Positions 17,908 through 26,249 of a DNA stretch of 64,000 bases are shown here, in pieces. Each line of letters starts with the position of its first letter. Within the stretch, counting starts at the first letter, position 1. The notes under the pieces were generated by a model, which was given only the letters and a program-made list of their open reading frames with translations, made no database searches and was not told the DNA's origin. Location of the stretch: positions 84,246 through 148,245 of the forward strand of contig CAZECM010000001.1 in NCBI GenBank assembly GCA_964510785.1. Direction: 5' to 3'. Source of the stretch: JAAYZM01 sp964510785. Its GTDB lineage: Bacteria; Actinomycetota; Actinomycetes; Actinomycetales; Cellulomonadaceae. The position numbers were made by a program, and so were the translations under genes.

Positions 17908-17982
17908 CAGGTGTTCCTTTCATCGGGAGCGGCCTGGGCCGCCGTGCTTACTTCGTGGAGGTCGGGGTGGGTGACGGTGCGG

Positions 17983-18801
17983 TCACTTGATCCCGGTGTG
18001 CGCCATGCCGGCGATGATGTGCCGCTGGGCGAGCAGGTAGACGATCGCGATGGGCACGATCGAGACGACCGAGCCGGCCATGACCACGTTCCACTCGGAG
18101 GTGAACTGGCCCTGGAGCGTGGCCAGGCCGAGGGGGAGCGTCATGAGCTCGGTGGAGCGGATGACCACGAGTGGCCACAGGAAGGAGTTCCAGCTCGCCA
18201 TGAACGCGAGCACCGCGAGGGTGGCCATGGCGGGGCGGATGAGCGGCAGGATGATCCGCGCGAAGATCCGCACGTGCCCCGCGCCGTCGATCGTGGCGGC
18301 CTCGTCGAGCTCGCGCGGCACGGACTCGACGGCCTGCTTGAGCAGGAAGATGCCGAACGCCGAGGCGATCGACGGGGCGACGAGCGCGAAGTAGGTGTCA
18401 TTGAGCCCGAGCCGCGTCATCTGGATGAACAGCGGCACGATGAGCACCTGCAGCGGGATCATGAGCGTCGCGAGGTACAGCGCGAACACCACGTTCTTGC
18501 CGCGGAAGGCGAGCCGCCCGAAGGCGTACCCGGCCATCGAGCCCGTGACGAGCTGCAGCAGCGTCGAGGCGATCGCGATGGCGAAGGAGTTGATCACGAT
18601 GCGCCACATCGGCATCGAGTCGAGCAGCTTCTGGTACGCCTCGAGGGTCGGGTTCTCGACGATCAGGCTGGGCCCGCCCGCGAGCGAGCCACCCGGCGTG
18701 ATCGACGTGACCACGGTCCACAGGAACGGGAAGAGCATGAGCGCGGCACCGATGGTGATGCCCACGTAGAGCGCGATGCGGCGGGGTGTGAGGTTACGCA
18801 T
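17983..18801 (-). CDS. Sugar ABC transporter permease (MalG type)
   Basis: A 272-residue inner-membrane permease with six predicted helices. It carries the EAA loop in DEAATIDGAGHVRIFARIIL (about residues 185-204), which docks the ATPase. It starts MRNLTPRRIALYV, overlaps the preceding permease stop by 8 bases, and pairs with it as the heterodimeric channel of a CUT1 importer. No ATPase gene exists in the operon, so a shared MsiK-type ATPase encoded elsewhere is expected, as is usual in actinobacteria. Length and topology are normal. Confidence 0.9.
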   Translation of the reverse strand: MRNLTPRRIALYVGITIGAALMLFPFLWTVVTSITPGGSLAGGPSLIVENPTLEAYQKLLDSMPMWRIVINSFAIAIASTLLQLVTGSMAGYAFGRLAFRGKNVVFALYLATLMIPLQVLIVPLFIQMTRLGLNDTYFALVAPSIASAFGIFLLKQAVESVPRELDEAATIDGAGHVRIFARIILPLIRPAMATLAVLAFMASWNSFLWPLVVIRSTELMTLPLGLATLQGQFTSEWNVVMAGSVVSIVPIAIVYLLAQRHIIAGMAHTGIK

Positions 18802-19735
18802 GGTTCACCCACTTCCGCTGGCCGCGGATCTGCAGGGCGGTGACCCCGAGGATCACGATGAACAGCAGCCACGACAGCGCGGAGGCCTCGCCGGCCCGCC
18901 CGTAGCGGAACGTGAGGTCGTAGATCTGCCCCACCACCACCTGGCTCGAGCCCGCGGGTCCGCCGCCCGTCATCACGTAGACCTGGTCGAACACCTGGAA
19001 GCCGTTGATGAGCGAGATGACGATCACGAAGAACGTGGACGGGGAGAGCAGCGGCAGCGTGATGTGCCAGAACCTCTGCCACGCATTCGTGCCGTCCACG
19101 CGCGCGGCCTCGAGCAGCTCGCCCGGGATGGCCTGCAGCCCGGCGAGCAGGATGACCATGACGAAGCCGAGGTCCTTCCACGCCGAGGCGAGGATGATCG
19201 ACGGCAGCGCCCACGTCGGGTCTGTCCACCAGCCGGGCTCCGGCAGCCCGAGCGCGCCGAGCACGGTGTTGACGAGCCCATAGTTGGGGTTGAGCAGCCA
19301 CTGCCACACGAGCGCGACCACCACCCAGCTCGTAACGACGGGCAGGAAGTAGGCGGCGCGGAAGAAGCTGCGGCCCTTGAAGTGCTGGTTGAGCGCGAGC
19401 GCGAGGCCCAGCCCGCCCACGTATACGAGCGGTAGGTAGCCCACGATGTAGCCGACGGTGTGCAGGAACACGCGGTGCGTGGCGGGGTCGGTGAAGAGCT
19501 TGACGTAGTTGTCGAGCCCCACCCACTCCATGGGCGACAGCAGGTTCCACTTGTGCAGGCTGACCCACAGCGAGGACGCCATGGGCGTGGCCGTGAACAG
19601 CAGCAGGGGGATGGCCGACGGCGCGAGGAAGAACAGCACCCATGCCGTGTTGCGTCGTCGTCGTCGTACCCCGGTCCGTGAGGGAGTTCGGGGAAGCGTC
19701 GCCCTGGCCGGCGGCAGCGTCTGGATGCCGGCCAC
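18794..19735 (-). CDS. Sugar ABC transporter permease (MalF type)
   Basis: A 313-residue permease forming the importer channel with the MalG-type partner. The N-terminus is basic (VRRRRRNTAWVLFFLAPSAI). The EAA loop is in LLEAARVDGTNAWQRFWHIT, and the final helices end ALQIRGQRKWVNHA. I place the start at the GTG at 19735, three bases beyond the ROK stop codon, because the frame upstream of it reads as the antisense of the ROK gene. The tight spacing shows coupling to the regulator gene. The ligand follows from the operon and is probably an alpha-gluco-oligosaccharide. Confidence 0.88.
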   Translation of the reverse strand: MAGIQTLPPARATLPRTPSRTGVRRRRRNTAWVLFFLAPSAIPLLLFTATPMASSLWVSLHKWNLLSPMEWVGLDNYVKLFTDPATHRVFLHTVGYIVGYLPLVYVGGLGLALALNQHFKGRSFFRAAYFLPVVTSWVVVALVWQWLLNPNYGLVNTVLGALGLPEPGWWTDPTWALPSIILASAWKDLGFVMVILLAGLQAIPGELLEAARVDGTNAWQRFWHITLPLLSPSTFFVIVISLINGFQVFDQVYVMTGGGPAGSSQVVVGQIYDLTFRYGRAGEASALSWLLFIVILGVTALQIRGQRKWVNHA

Positions 19736-19737
19736 GG

Positions 19738-20949
19738 TCAGGCGCCCGCCTCGACGCCGGCGTGCAGCCGGGCGCGCACGAGCTTGCCCTGGTCCCCCGT
19801 GGCACCCGTGGAGTCGAAGGGCGAGGCGAGCACGAGGGCCGCGGCGCCGAGGGCCCACTTGGACTCGTCCCAGGGCTCGACCACGAACGGCAGGCCGCGG
19901 CGGCTGGGGACGAGGTGGCCGCGGAAGGAGGCCTCGAAGCCGGGCTCCCAGTGCTGCCATGCGTCGATGCCCTCGCCGAGGAGGATGAGGATCTCGGGGT
20001 CGAGGGTGTGGACGACGCCGGCCAGCGCGCGACCGAGCCGTGTGCCGGCCTCGCGGTAGATCTCCCTGGCGGTGGCGTCACCGGTGTCGGCGGCCTGGCG
20101 CAGCCCGGCGACCGTGCCGCGTGGGCCGATCACACCGCGCTCGAGGGCCTGGCGCACGAGCGCGTCCTCGCCTGCGTAGGCCTCGAGGCAGCCGCGGGCG
20201 CCGCAGCCGCACAGCGGGCCGTCCATGGTGATGGGCAGGTGGCCGATCTCGCCCGCGCCGCCGGCTGCTCCCCGGTAGAGCGCGCCGTCGACGACGACGC
20301 CGCAGCCGATGCCGCGCCCGATCGTGACCACGAGGTAGGTGTTGTGGTCGCGGCCCTCGCCGTAGAGGCGGTCTGCCACCGCGAGGGTGTTGACGTCGTT
20401 CTCCACGAGGACCGGGACGCCGAGGGCGCTGCGGAGGACGGGCCCGACCTGGGCATCCGTCCAGCCGAGGGTGGGGGCGTCGACCACGCCGGAGGCCTGG
20501 GAGTCGACGGAGCCGGGGATGCCGATACCGACGCCGAGCAGGTTGCCGGGGTGGTCGTCCACGGCGCTTCCCAGGATGTGGCCCAGGGCGTCGAGCGCGT
20601 CCGGGGCGTCGGGGTTGAACGGGTGGGACGTGGTGGAGCGCACGGTGCCGTCGAGCTCGACGTCCACGATCGCGACGTGGTTGGCCGTGACCTTGGCGCC
20701 GATCGCGCCGATGCCGGTGCGGACCAGGCCGAGGAGTCTGGCCGGGCGGCCGCCTTGGGACGGGGCGTGGTCCAGCTCGGTGACCAGGCCGCGGGCGATG
20801 AGGGTCTTGGTGAGCTGGGTGACCGTGGCCGGTGAGATGTCCAGGGCACGGGCGATGTCCGCGCGGGACGTGGGGCCCCTCGTGCCGAGCAGGCCGAGGA
20901 TCGCCGAGGGGACGAGGTCGCCGCGCGTGGCGGGACGGTCGCTGCTCAC
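19738..20949 (-). CDS. ROK-family transcriptional regulator
   Basis: A 403-residue repressor with an N-terminal winged helix-turn-helix (residues about 14-66, DISPATVTQLTKTLIARGLV). A ROK sugar-kinase-like domain follows, with the zinc signature CGCGARGCLEAYAG (Cys at about 245, 247 and 252) and IGRGIGCG for sugar binding. Regulators of this kind hold sugar operons off until a phosphorylated or free sugar binds. It is the first gene of the operon and probably represses its own promoter at the inverted repeat 20978-20992. The GTG start has AAAGGAG seven bases upstream. The whole set would be induced by the transported oligosaccharide. Confidence 0.9.
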   Translation of the reverse strand: MSSDRPATRGDLVPSAILGLLGTRGPTSRADIARALDISPATVTQLTKTLIARGLVTELDHAPSQGGRPARLLGLVRTGIGAIGAKVTANHVAIVDVELDGTVRSTTSHPFNPDAPDALDALGHILGSAVDDHPGNLLGVGIGIPGSVDSQASGVVDAPTLGWTDAQVGPVLRSALGVPVLVENDVNTLAVADRLYGEGRDHNTYLVVTIGRGIGCGVVVDGALYRGAAGGAGEIGHLPITMDGPLCGCGARGCLEAYAGEDALVRQALERGVIGPRGTVAGLRQAADTGDATAREIYREAGTRLGRALAGVVHTLDPEILILLGEGIDAWQHWEPGFEASFRGHLVPSRRGLPFVVEPWDESKWALGAAALVLASPFDSTGATGDQGKLVRARLHAGVEAGA

Positions 20950-20977
20950 CAGGTGACTCCTTTGTTCACACCTTTAT

Positions 20978-20992
20978 TTAGAAGGAAACTAA
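20978..20992. promoter_or_regulatory. Putative ROK operator
   Basis: TTAG (20978-20981) and CTAA (20989-20992) form an imperfect 15-bp palindrome in the only A/T-rich patch upstream of the ROK gene. On the transcribed strand it reads TTAGTTTCCTTCTAAATAAA. TTAG-CTAA arms are common in operators of ROK/XylR-like repressors. The role is inferred. Confidence 0.5.
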
Positions 20993-21071
20993 CGTGGGGG
21001 CGCGCGGGTGTCAAGGGGCGGGAGTGGCGAGGTGCGTCTCCGGACGAAGCGGCGGGTCTGACGAGCTGGAG

Positions 21072-22367
21072 CTACGTCCCTCCGCGTCTCCGACGCGTTC
21101 GGGAACGGGCCCGGAAGAGCGAGCTCCGGCTCAGGGTCTCGGCGAGCAGCGGGCGGTGCCGCACGAGGCGGGTGCGCGCCAGGAGCACGAGTACCGCACC
21201 GACGGCACTCAGTCCTGCGAAGACGCCCCAGGCGAGCGAGAGCGAGCTGGCAGCCGCGAGCTGGCCGAACGCGATGGGACCGAGTACCCCACCTGTGGCG
21301 ATGCCTCCCTGGGTGATACCGGTCGACCGGCCCGGGTCCCGGGGGTGCATGAGGGTCACTGCGAAGTTGAACAGTCCCGCCCACCCCCAGCCGAGGGCGT
21401 ACGCCACGACGATCGCCGCGAGCATCCATGTCGACTCGCCGCGGGCGAGGAGCAACGCTGCGAGCGCGCCCGCACCGATCATGGCCGCGACGATCTTGAG
21501 GTAGGCGACGAAGAAGCGGTCGGCGAGCAGCCCGATGACGAGCCGGACCACGATGCCACCGCCGCTCGCGATCGCCGCGTACGTCCCAGCGGTGGACGGC
21601 GTCACACCGGTCGATACCGCGGTCTCGACGTAGTACGCGCCGAAGGTGTTGGAGACCGCGGACGCCAGGGTGACGCCGAGCGCGAGCAGGAGGAGGGGGC
21701 CGAGATGGAAGTCGCCCGCGGCGACGCTCCGCGAGCGACCGGACGTGGAGGGTGAGTCGGTCTTTACGGTGGTGCTGACCTGCGTGCTGGTGCTGCCGAG
21801 ACCGCCTCGCCTCGTTGCGGACAGCGGGAACGCGGCGATGCCCAGTGCGAGCACAGCCCCCGTGGCGAAGGCCCAGCGCCAGCCCGGACCGGTGCCGAAG
21901 GTCGGGACCGCCGCGCCGGACATGAACAGCGCGAGGGGCACGGCGGCCTGCTTGATCCCGTAGACGATGCCCTTGCGGTGCTCGGGCGTCACGGCGGCGA
22001 TGTGGGCATTCGCCGAGGGCTGGCCCACCCCGTTCGCGATGCCGCTCGCGGCGAGCCCAGCCACGACGAGTGGTGTCGATGGAGCCAGCGCGACCGTGGC
22101 CATGGCGAGCGCCGTGAGCGCCGACGACGCGCGCATGAGCCTCGCCGCACCGAACGTGTCCGCGAAGCGGCCGAGCGAGACCGAGGAGAGCGCGGCCGTG
22201 CAGAAGTGCACGCCCACGAGAATCCCCACGGTGGCCAGCGTGAGGCCGAACTCTGCTCTCACCTGCACGGACAGTCCCCCGACGAGGTACACGGGCAGCA
22301 CCACCACCGTGGTGTGAGCCACCGCCGCAACGGCTGGTGCGGTCACGGCGGAGCTTCGCGCAGCCAC
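21072..22367 (-). CDS. MFS transporter
   Basis: A 431-residue major facilitator with about twelve membrane segments. VSLGRFADTFGAARLMRASS is the loop 2-3 signature, and GPGWRWAFATGAVLALGIA lies further on. It probably exports or imports a small organic solute. The start is the GTG at 22367, preceded by AGGAGG; the frame stays open further up, but those codons lie in the control region. It is divergent from the GntR regulator, which shares the 65-base intergenic region, so it is likely under the same control as the catabolic cluster on the other side. The basic tail (RSRTRRRRGGT) is cytoplasmic. Its substrate is unknown. Confidence 0.85.
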   Translation of the reverse strand: MAARSSAVTAPAVAAVAHTTVVVLPVYLVGGLSVQVRAEFGLTLATVGILVGVHFCTAALSSVSLGRFADTFGAARLMRASSALTALAMATVALAPSTPLVVAGLAASGIANGVGQPSANAHIAAVTPEHRKGIVYGIKQAAVPLALFMSGAAVPTFGTGPGWRWAFATGAVLALGIAAFPLSATRRGGLGSTSTQVSTTVKTDSPSTSGRSRSVAAGDFHLGPLLLLALGVTLASAVSNTFGAYYVETAVSTGVTPSTAGTYAAIASGGGIVVRLVIGLLADRFFVAYLKIVAAMIGAGALAALLLARGESTWMLAAIVVAYALGWGWAGLFNFAVTLMHPRDPGRSTGITQGGIATGGVLGPIAFGQLAAASSLSLAWGVFAGLSAVGAVLVLLARTRLVRHRPLLAETLSRSSLFRARSRTRRRRGGT

Positions 22368-22396
22368 GGGGCCTCCTGAGGAGCAGATGAGCAATG

Positions 22397-22421
22397 TTGA
22401 CAACTGTTGACAGTTGATAGT
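22397..22421. promoter_or_regulatory. Divergent promoter/operator region of GntR
   Basis: TTGACA appears twice (22397-22402 and 22407-22412). CAACTG-TTGA-CAGTTG (22401-22416) is a perfect 16-bp palindrome overlapping both, just upstream of the GTG at 22433. The MFS gene starts on the other strand 30 bases away. This is where the FCD-type GntR protein is expected to bind. Confidence 0.55.
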
Positions 22422-22432
22422 AGACATGTCAC

Positions 22433-23134
22433 GTGGACAACGTCGTCGAAACAGCTGAACTGCACCCGCTCAGCACCCTGACCAGCGAGACGCTCTCGTC
22501 ACGAGCGAGGCGCGCCATCCTGCAGGCGCTCGTCAACGGGCACTACGAGCCCGGGCAGCGGCTGAACGAGGTGGAGATCGCCGCCGCCCTCGGAATCTCC
22601 CGTGGCCCGGTGCGTGAGTCCATCCAGGGTCTCGCGAGCGAGGGATTCCTCGAGGTCGTGCCCCACCGCGGGGCGATCGTCAAGCAGTTCAGCAAGGCCG
22701 AGATCGCTGCTCTCTACGAGTTGCGGCGCGTCCTCGAAGGGGCCGGAGCGAGGTTCGCCGCAGAGCGGGCGACTCCGGGCGAGATCGCCATGATGAAGGA
22801 GGTGCTCGACTCCGCGCTCGCTGCGGCTGACTCCGAGGACCCGGCGCCCTACACCCCTGAGCTCGACTTCCACGTCCGCGTCATGCGCGCAGCGCACAGC
22901 GAGTTCGTCCGTGCCGCGGCCGTGGACGTCAACGCGAAGCTCCTCCTGGCCCGTGCTCGCTCGGGACAGATCCGACAGCGCGCCCACCAGGCGCACGAGG
23001 AGCACCTAGAGATCGTCCGTGCGATCGAGCAGGGCGACGCGGCGCTCGCGGAGCGCCTCATGCACGACCACCTTCTCACCTCGCAGCAGCACGCCGCGAC
23101 GGTGCTCGGTGTGACCTCGGAGGGTCACGCCTGA
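22433..23134 (+). CDS. GntR-family regulator with FCD domain
   Basis: A 233-residue transcriptional regulator. The N-terminal winged helix (residues about 20-85) contains GQRLNEVEIAAALGISRGPV and VVPHRGAIVKQF. The C-terminal all-helical FCD domain (about 95-220) carries the metal/ligand His pattern (FHVRVMRAAHSEF and HEEHLEIVRAIEQGD). FCD regulators respond to small carboxylates, often blocking the promoter until ligand binds. It is placed between the divergent MFS gene and the catabolic operon 70 bases downstream, so it most likely controls both through the palindrome at 22401-22416. The GTG start has no strong ribosome site; the message may be nearly leaderless. Confidence 0.9.
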   Translation: MDNVVETAELHPLSTLTSETLSSRARRAILQALVNGHYEPGQRLNEVEIAAALGISRGPVRESIQGLASEGFLEVVPHRGAIVKQFSKAEIAALYELRRVLEGAGARFAAERATPGEIAMMKEVLDSALAAADSEDPAPYTPELDFHVRVMRAAHSEFVRAAAVDVNAKLLLARARSGQIRQRAHQAHEEHLEIVRAIEQGDAALAERLMHDHLLTSQQHAATVLGVTSEGHA

Positions 23135-23203
23135 CCTGAAGTTCAGCCAGCGGTACCCGCGGCGCGCAACGAAGCGCGCACGCCAATCAGTTGGGAGACC
23201 TTG

Positions 23204-24097
23204 ATGTCCAAGTCACTTCTGCGTTCCCCGAGGGTCCTGAGAGCACGGATGGGTGCGGCCGCGTTCTCGCTCGCCGCCATCACGCTTGCCTTGACCGCCT
23301 GTGCTGCGGGCCCGGAGCCGAGCAACCCTGGACCGGGGTCCGATGGTGCCTCCGAGTCCACGCCTGGCCCGGACCTTGGCCTCCTCATCCCGGGGAAGCT
23401 CACCGCGACCTCGCTGCGCTCGCAGGTGCCCATGTCCTACGTCGATGCCGACGGCGAGCCGGTCGGCTTCGCGGTCGAGCTCGCCAAGGAGGTCGCGGAC
23501 CGCCTCGGCCTCGAGATCGAGTTCACGCTCGACGACGTCGCGGCAGCGATCAGCGGCGTCGTGACGGAGAAGTACGACATCATGGTCGCCGCCGTCGTCC
23601 AGACCGAAGAGCGTCAGGAGACGATGGACTTCTCCATGGGTTGGTACTGGGCACCGTCGCTCATCATCAGCCTCGAGGAGAACCCGTACCCCGCCATCGA
23701 GGACCTCTTCGGCAAGACGGTCGCCGTCGTGCAGGCCACGGCGCAGGAGGCGCAGCTCAAGGCGCGCTTCCCGGAGATCACGGCTCAGGTGTTCGCCGAT
23801 CAGACCGCGGCGGTCACGGCGCTCAAGGGTCGGCAGGTCGACGCCGCGCTGCTGGGCGGCGTCAACTCGCGCACCGTCGCCGAGGAGGAGGCCAGCATCA
23901 TCCTCGGCGCCGAGGTCGAGGAGACCACCCCGAGCGGCTTCGTATTGCCGAAGGGCAACACCGCCCTCGCTGACGCCGTGAACGCGGCGATCCAGGACAT
24001 CATCGACGACGGCACGTTCATGGAGCTGTGGGACGCCGAGGTCCCCTTCCCGCCGTCGGAGATGGCACTCGAGACCTTCCCGGCCCTCCGGCAGTAG
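23204..24097 (+). CDS. Amino-acid-type ABC substrate-binding lipoprotein
   Basis: A 297-residue family 3 solute-binding protein. It has a signal sequence, the lipobox LALTAC with Cys33 lipidated, and a Gly/Ser/Pro linker. The mature domain has VPMSYVDADGEPVGFAVELA and TEKYDIMVAAVVQTEERQE, normal for polar amino-acid or related anion binders. It delivers the substrate of the catabolic cluster to the permease and ATPase that follow. The ATG at 23204 (GGGAG upstream) is favoured over TTG at 23201. Family 3 proteins can also bind carboxylates, and the downstream enzymes suggest a di- or tricarboxylate or a related acid rather than an amino acid. Confidence 0.88.
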   Translation: MSKSLLRSPRVLRARMGAAAFSLAAITLALTACAAGPEPSNPGPGSDGASESTPGPDLGLLIPGKLTATSLRSQVPMSYVDADGEPVGFAVELAKEVADRLGLEIEFTLDDVAAAISGVVTEKYDIMVAAVVQTEERQETMDFSMGWYWAPSLIISLEENPYPAIEDLFGKTVAVVQATAQEAQLKARFPEITAQVFADQTAAVTALKGRQVDAALLGGVNSRTVAEEEASIILGAEVEETTPSGFVLPKGNTALADAVNAAIQDIIDDGTFMELWDAEVPFPPSEMALETFPALRQ

Positions 24098-24136
24098 ACC
24101 CGACCGGTCCGACTTCGCCACCCATGCAGAGGACTC

Positions 24137-24892
24137 ATGATGCAGAACGTCCTTGACACCTTCTTCAACGTGCAGCAGATGCTCGCGGCACTCCCGCAGC
24201 TGCTGCGCGTGGGACTGCCCAACACTCTCCTCCTGACCGCCGCGTCCTTCACGCTCGCAGTGATCCTCGGGCTGCTGCTGTCCATGGCGCTCGTCTCGAA
24301 GTTCTGGTGGTTGCGCACGCCTGCCCGCATCTGGGTGGACATCTGGCGCGGCCTGCCGGCGATCTTGAGCATCCTCATCATCGGCGGCGGGCTGCCGCTC
24401 GCGGGGTTCGACATCTTTGGGCGGAGCACCTACGCCTATGCGATCACCGCCCTCGGCATCATCAACGGGGCGTTCCTCGCCGAGACGTTCCGATCCGGGA
24501 TCCAGAGTGTCGAGGTCGGTCAGACCGAGGCGGCACGCAGCCTCGGGATCTCCGGAGCCAAGACGATGGCGCTGTTCATCGTGCCGCAGGGCTTGCGGCG
24601 CGTGATGCCGGCAGCGATGAACCAGTTCATCATCTGCCTCAAGGAGACTGCGCTCATCTACATCCTCGGCCTCGTGGCCACGCGGCGGGAGCTGTTCAGC
24701 ATCGGCCACGACGCCGCAGCGGCCAACGGCAACTACTCGGTCATGGTCGCCGCCGGGATCCTCTTCCTCGCCATCACGATCCCCACGACCTACCTGGTCA
24801 ACGCGTGGGACCGGAGCCTGCGCGAGGGAAGGCGTCCGCGCGACGTCGACGACCAGCCCGCTGCCCCTGCTCCCCTGACGAAGGTGTCGTGA
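24137..24892 (+). CDS. Amino-acid-type ABC transporter permease
   Basis: A 251-residue inner-membrane permease with about five to six helices and the EAA-like loop EVGQTEAARSLGISGAKTMA (about residues 128-147) that contacts the ATPase. It probably works as a homodimer, as no second permease gene is present. The stop codon overlaps the start of the ATPase gene by one base. The C-terminal tail (REGRRPRDVDDQPAAPAPLT) is cytoplasmic and unusually long. It forms the importer with the lipoprotein upstream and the ATPase downstream. Confidence 0.88.
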   Translation: MMQNVLDTFFNVQQMLAALPQLLRVGLPNTLLLTAASFTLAVILGLLLSMALVSKFWWLRTPARIWVDIWRGLPAILSILIIGGGLPLAGFDIFGRSTYAYAITALGIINGAFLAETFRSGIQSVEVGQTEAARSLGISGAKTMALFIVPQGLRRVMPAAMNQFIICLKETALIYILGLVATRRELFSIGHDAAAANGNYSVMVAAGILFLAITIPTTYLVNAWDRSLREGRRPRDVDDQPAAPAPLTKVS

Positions 24893-25668
24893 TGACCGAG
24901 CTCACGCTAGACGAGAGGAGAGCACCGATGCCCACGCCGGAGCGAGTGCTCGAGATCCGCGGTCTGACCAAGGTGTTCAACGGCCGCACCGTGCTGGCCG
25001 ACTTCGACCTCGACGTCTACGCCGGCGAGACCGTCTGTGTCATCGGCCCCTCGGGGTCGGGCAAGTCGACGATGCTGCGGTGCATCAACCGGCTGGAGGT
25101 AGCCGACGGCGGGTCGATCCTCGTCGAGGGTCGCCGGATGCCCAAGGACGGCAAGGATCTCGATCGGCTCCGTTCGCGGCTCGGCATGGTGTTCCAGCAG
25201 TTCAACCTGTTCCCGCACATGTCCGTGGTGAAGAACGTGATGTCCGGGCTCGTGCACGCCAAGGGCATGTCCCGCGCCGAGGCGCACGAGATCGCCATGG
25301 CCAAGCTCGAGCTCGTGGGGTTGTCGCGCCGTGCGAAGAACCGGCCCATGCAGCTCTCCGGGGGTGAGCGTCAGCGAGTGGCGATCGCCCGGGCGCTCGC
25401 CATGGACCCGGCGATCATCCTCTTCGACGAGCCGACGTCGTCCCTCGACCCCGAGCTCGTGCGCAGCGTGCTGGACCTCATGCGGGACCTGGCGAGCCGC
25501 GACATCACGATGCTCGTGGTAACGCACGAGATGGGGTTCGCGCGACAGGCGGCGGACAAGGTCGTGTTCATGGCGGACGGCCGGCTCGTCGAGCAGGGCA
25601 AGCCCGCCGAGCTGTTCGACAACCCCCGCAGCGAACGCCTGCGCTCCTTCCTCTCCGAGGTGCTGTGA
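24892..25668 (+). CDS. ABC transporter ATP-binding protein
   Basis: A 258-residue ATPase powering the amino-acid-type importer. Walker A is GPSGSGKST, the Q-loop is FQQFNLFPHMSV, the signature is LSGGERQRVAIA and Walker B is ILFDEPTSSLDPE. The H-switch lies in VVTHEMGFA. It is of the GlnQ/HisP type, and all motifs are intact. The ATG at 24892 overlaps the permease stop (TGATG). A further ATG at 24928 would cut 12 residues that do not match the family and may be the real start. The stop codon overlaps the HD gene in the same way, so the operon is translationally coupled. Confidence 0.9.
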   Translation: MTELTLDERRAPMPTPERVLEIRGLTKVFNGRTVLADFDLDVYAGETVCVIGPSGSGKSTMLRCINRLEVADGGSILVEGRRMPKDGKDLDRLRSRLGMVFQQFNLFPHMSVVKNVMSGLVHAKGMSRAEAHEIAMAKLELVGLSRRAKNRPMQLSGGERQRVAIARALAMDPAIILFDEPTSSLDPELVRSVLDLMRDLASRDITMLVVTHEMGFARQAADKVVFMADGRLVEQGKPAELFDNPRSERLRSFLSEVL

Positions 25669-26249
25669 TGCCGGTGCTGGACCCCCGGTCGGTGCTCGAG
25701 CTGGTGCCGGAGATCGGCGAGATCCGCGACACCACGGTGCGCGAGCAGGTGTTGCGGTACTGGGTGGTCGCCTTCGAGCGGAGCGCGTGGGCCGGGATGG
25801 CCGGGCTCGACTCCGTGCCTTACAACACCTCGATCGCCACCGCGTCGCTCGTGGGCCACAGTCGCTCCGTGACCCGCACCGCGTTGGGGCACGCGCGCTC
25901 GATCGGCGAGCTCTACGGCATCGACTACGACCTCGACACGCTCGTGGCGGGTGCGGTGCTGCACGACGTGTGCAAGCTCCTCGAGTCGGACCCGGACCCG
26001 GACAACGCCGGGCGCGCAGTCAAGAGCGCGATCGGCGAGCGACTCACCCACGGCGTCATCGGCGCCTACCTCGCTCGCGAGCTCGAGCTCTCGCTCGACC
26101 TCGAGCACATGATCCTCACGCACACGCCGCAGTCCAGGACGTTGCCGCAGACCCCGGAAGGGGTCCTCGTGCGGCACGTCGACGTCATGGACGCGGACGT
26201 TCTCTATGGAAATGCCGGTTTGGAACTGTTCCTTGGGAGGAATGAATGA
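25668..26249 (+). CDS. HD-domain phosphohydrolase-like protein
   Basis: A 193-residue protein with the HD metal motif: His64 in SLVGHSRSVTRTA, the HD pair at 99-100 in GAVLHDVCKLLE, and later His and Asp in LTHGVIGAYLA and HVDVMDADVLYG. It probably coordinates a divalent metal and hydrolyses a small phosphate ester or an amide-like bond. The fold is that of small HD proteins such as nucleotide hydrolases. HD proteins are not a normal part of ABC-import operons, so it is the most puzzling gene of the cluster. It overlaps the ATPase stop and the MmgE/PrpD start (ATGA). The substrate is unknown and may be the imported compound. Confidence 0.8.
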   Translation: MPVLDPRSVLELVPEIGEIRDTTVREQVLRYWVVAFERSAWAGMAGLDSVPYNTSIATASLVGHSRSVTRTALGHARSIGELYGIDYDLDTLVAGAVLHDVCKLLESDPDPDNAGRAVKSAIGERLTHGVIGAYLARELELSLDLEHMILTHTPQSRTLPQTPEGVLVRHVDVMDADVLYGNAGLELFLGRNE

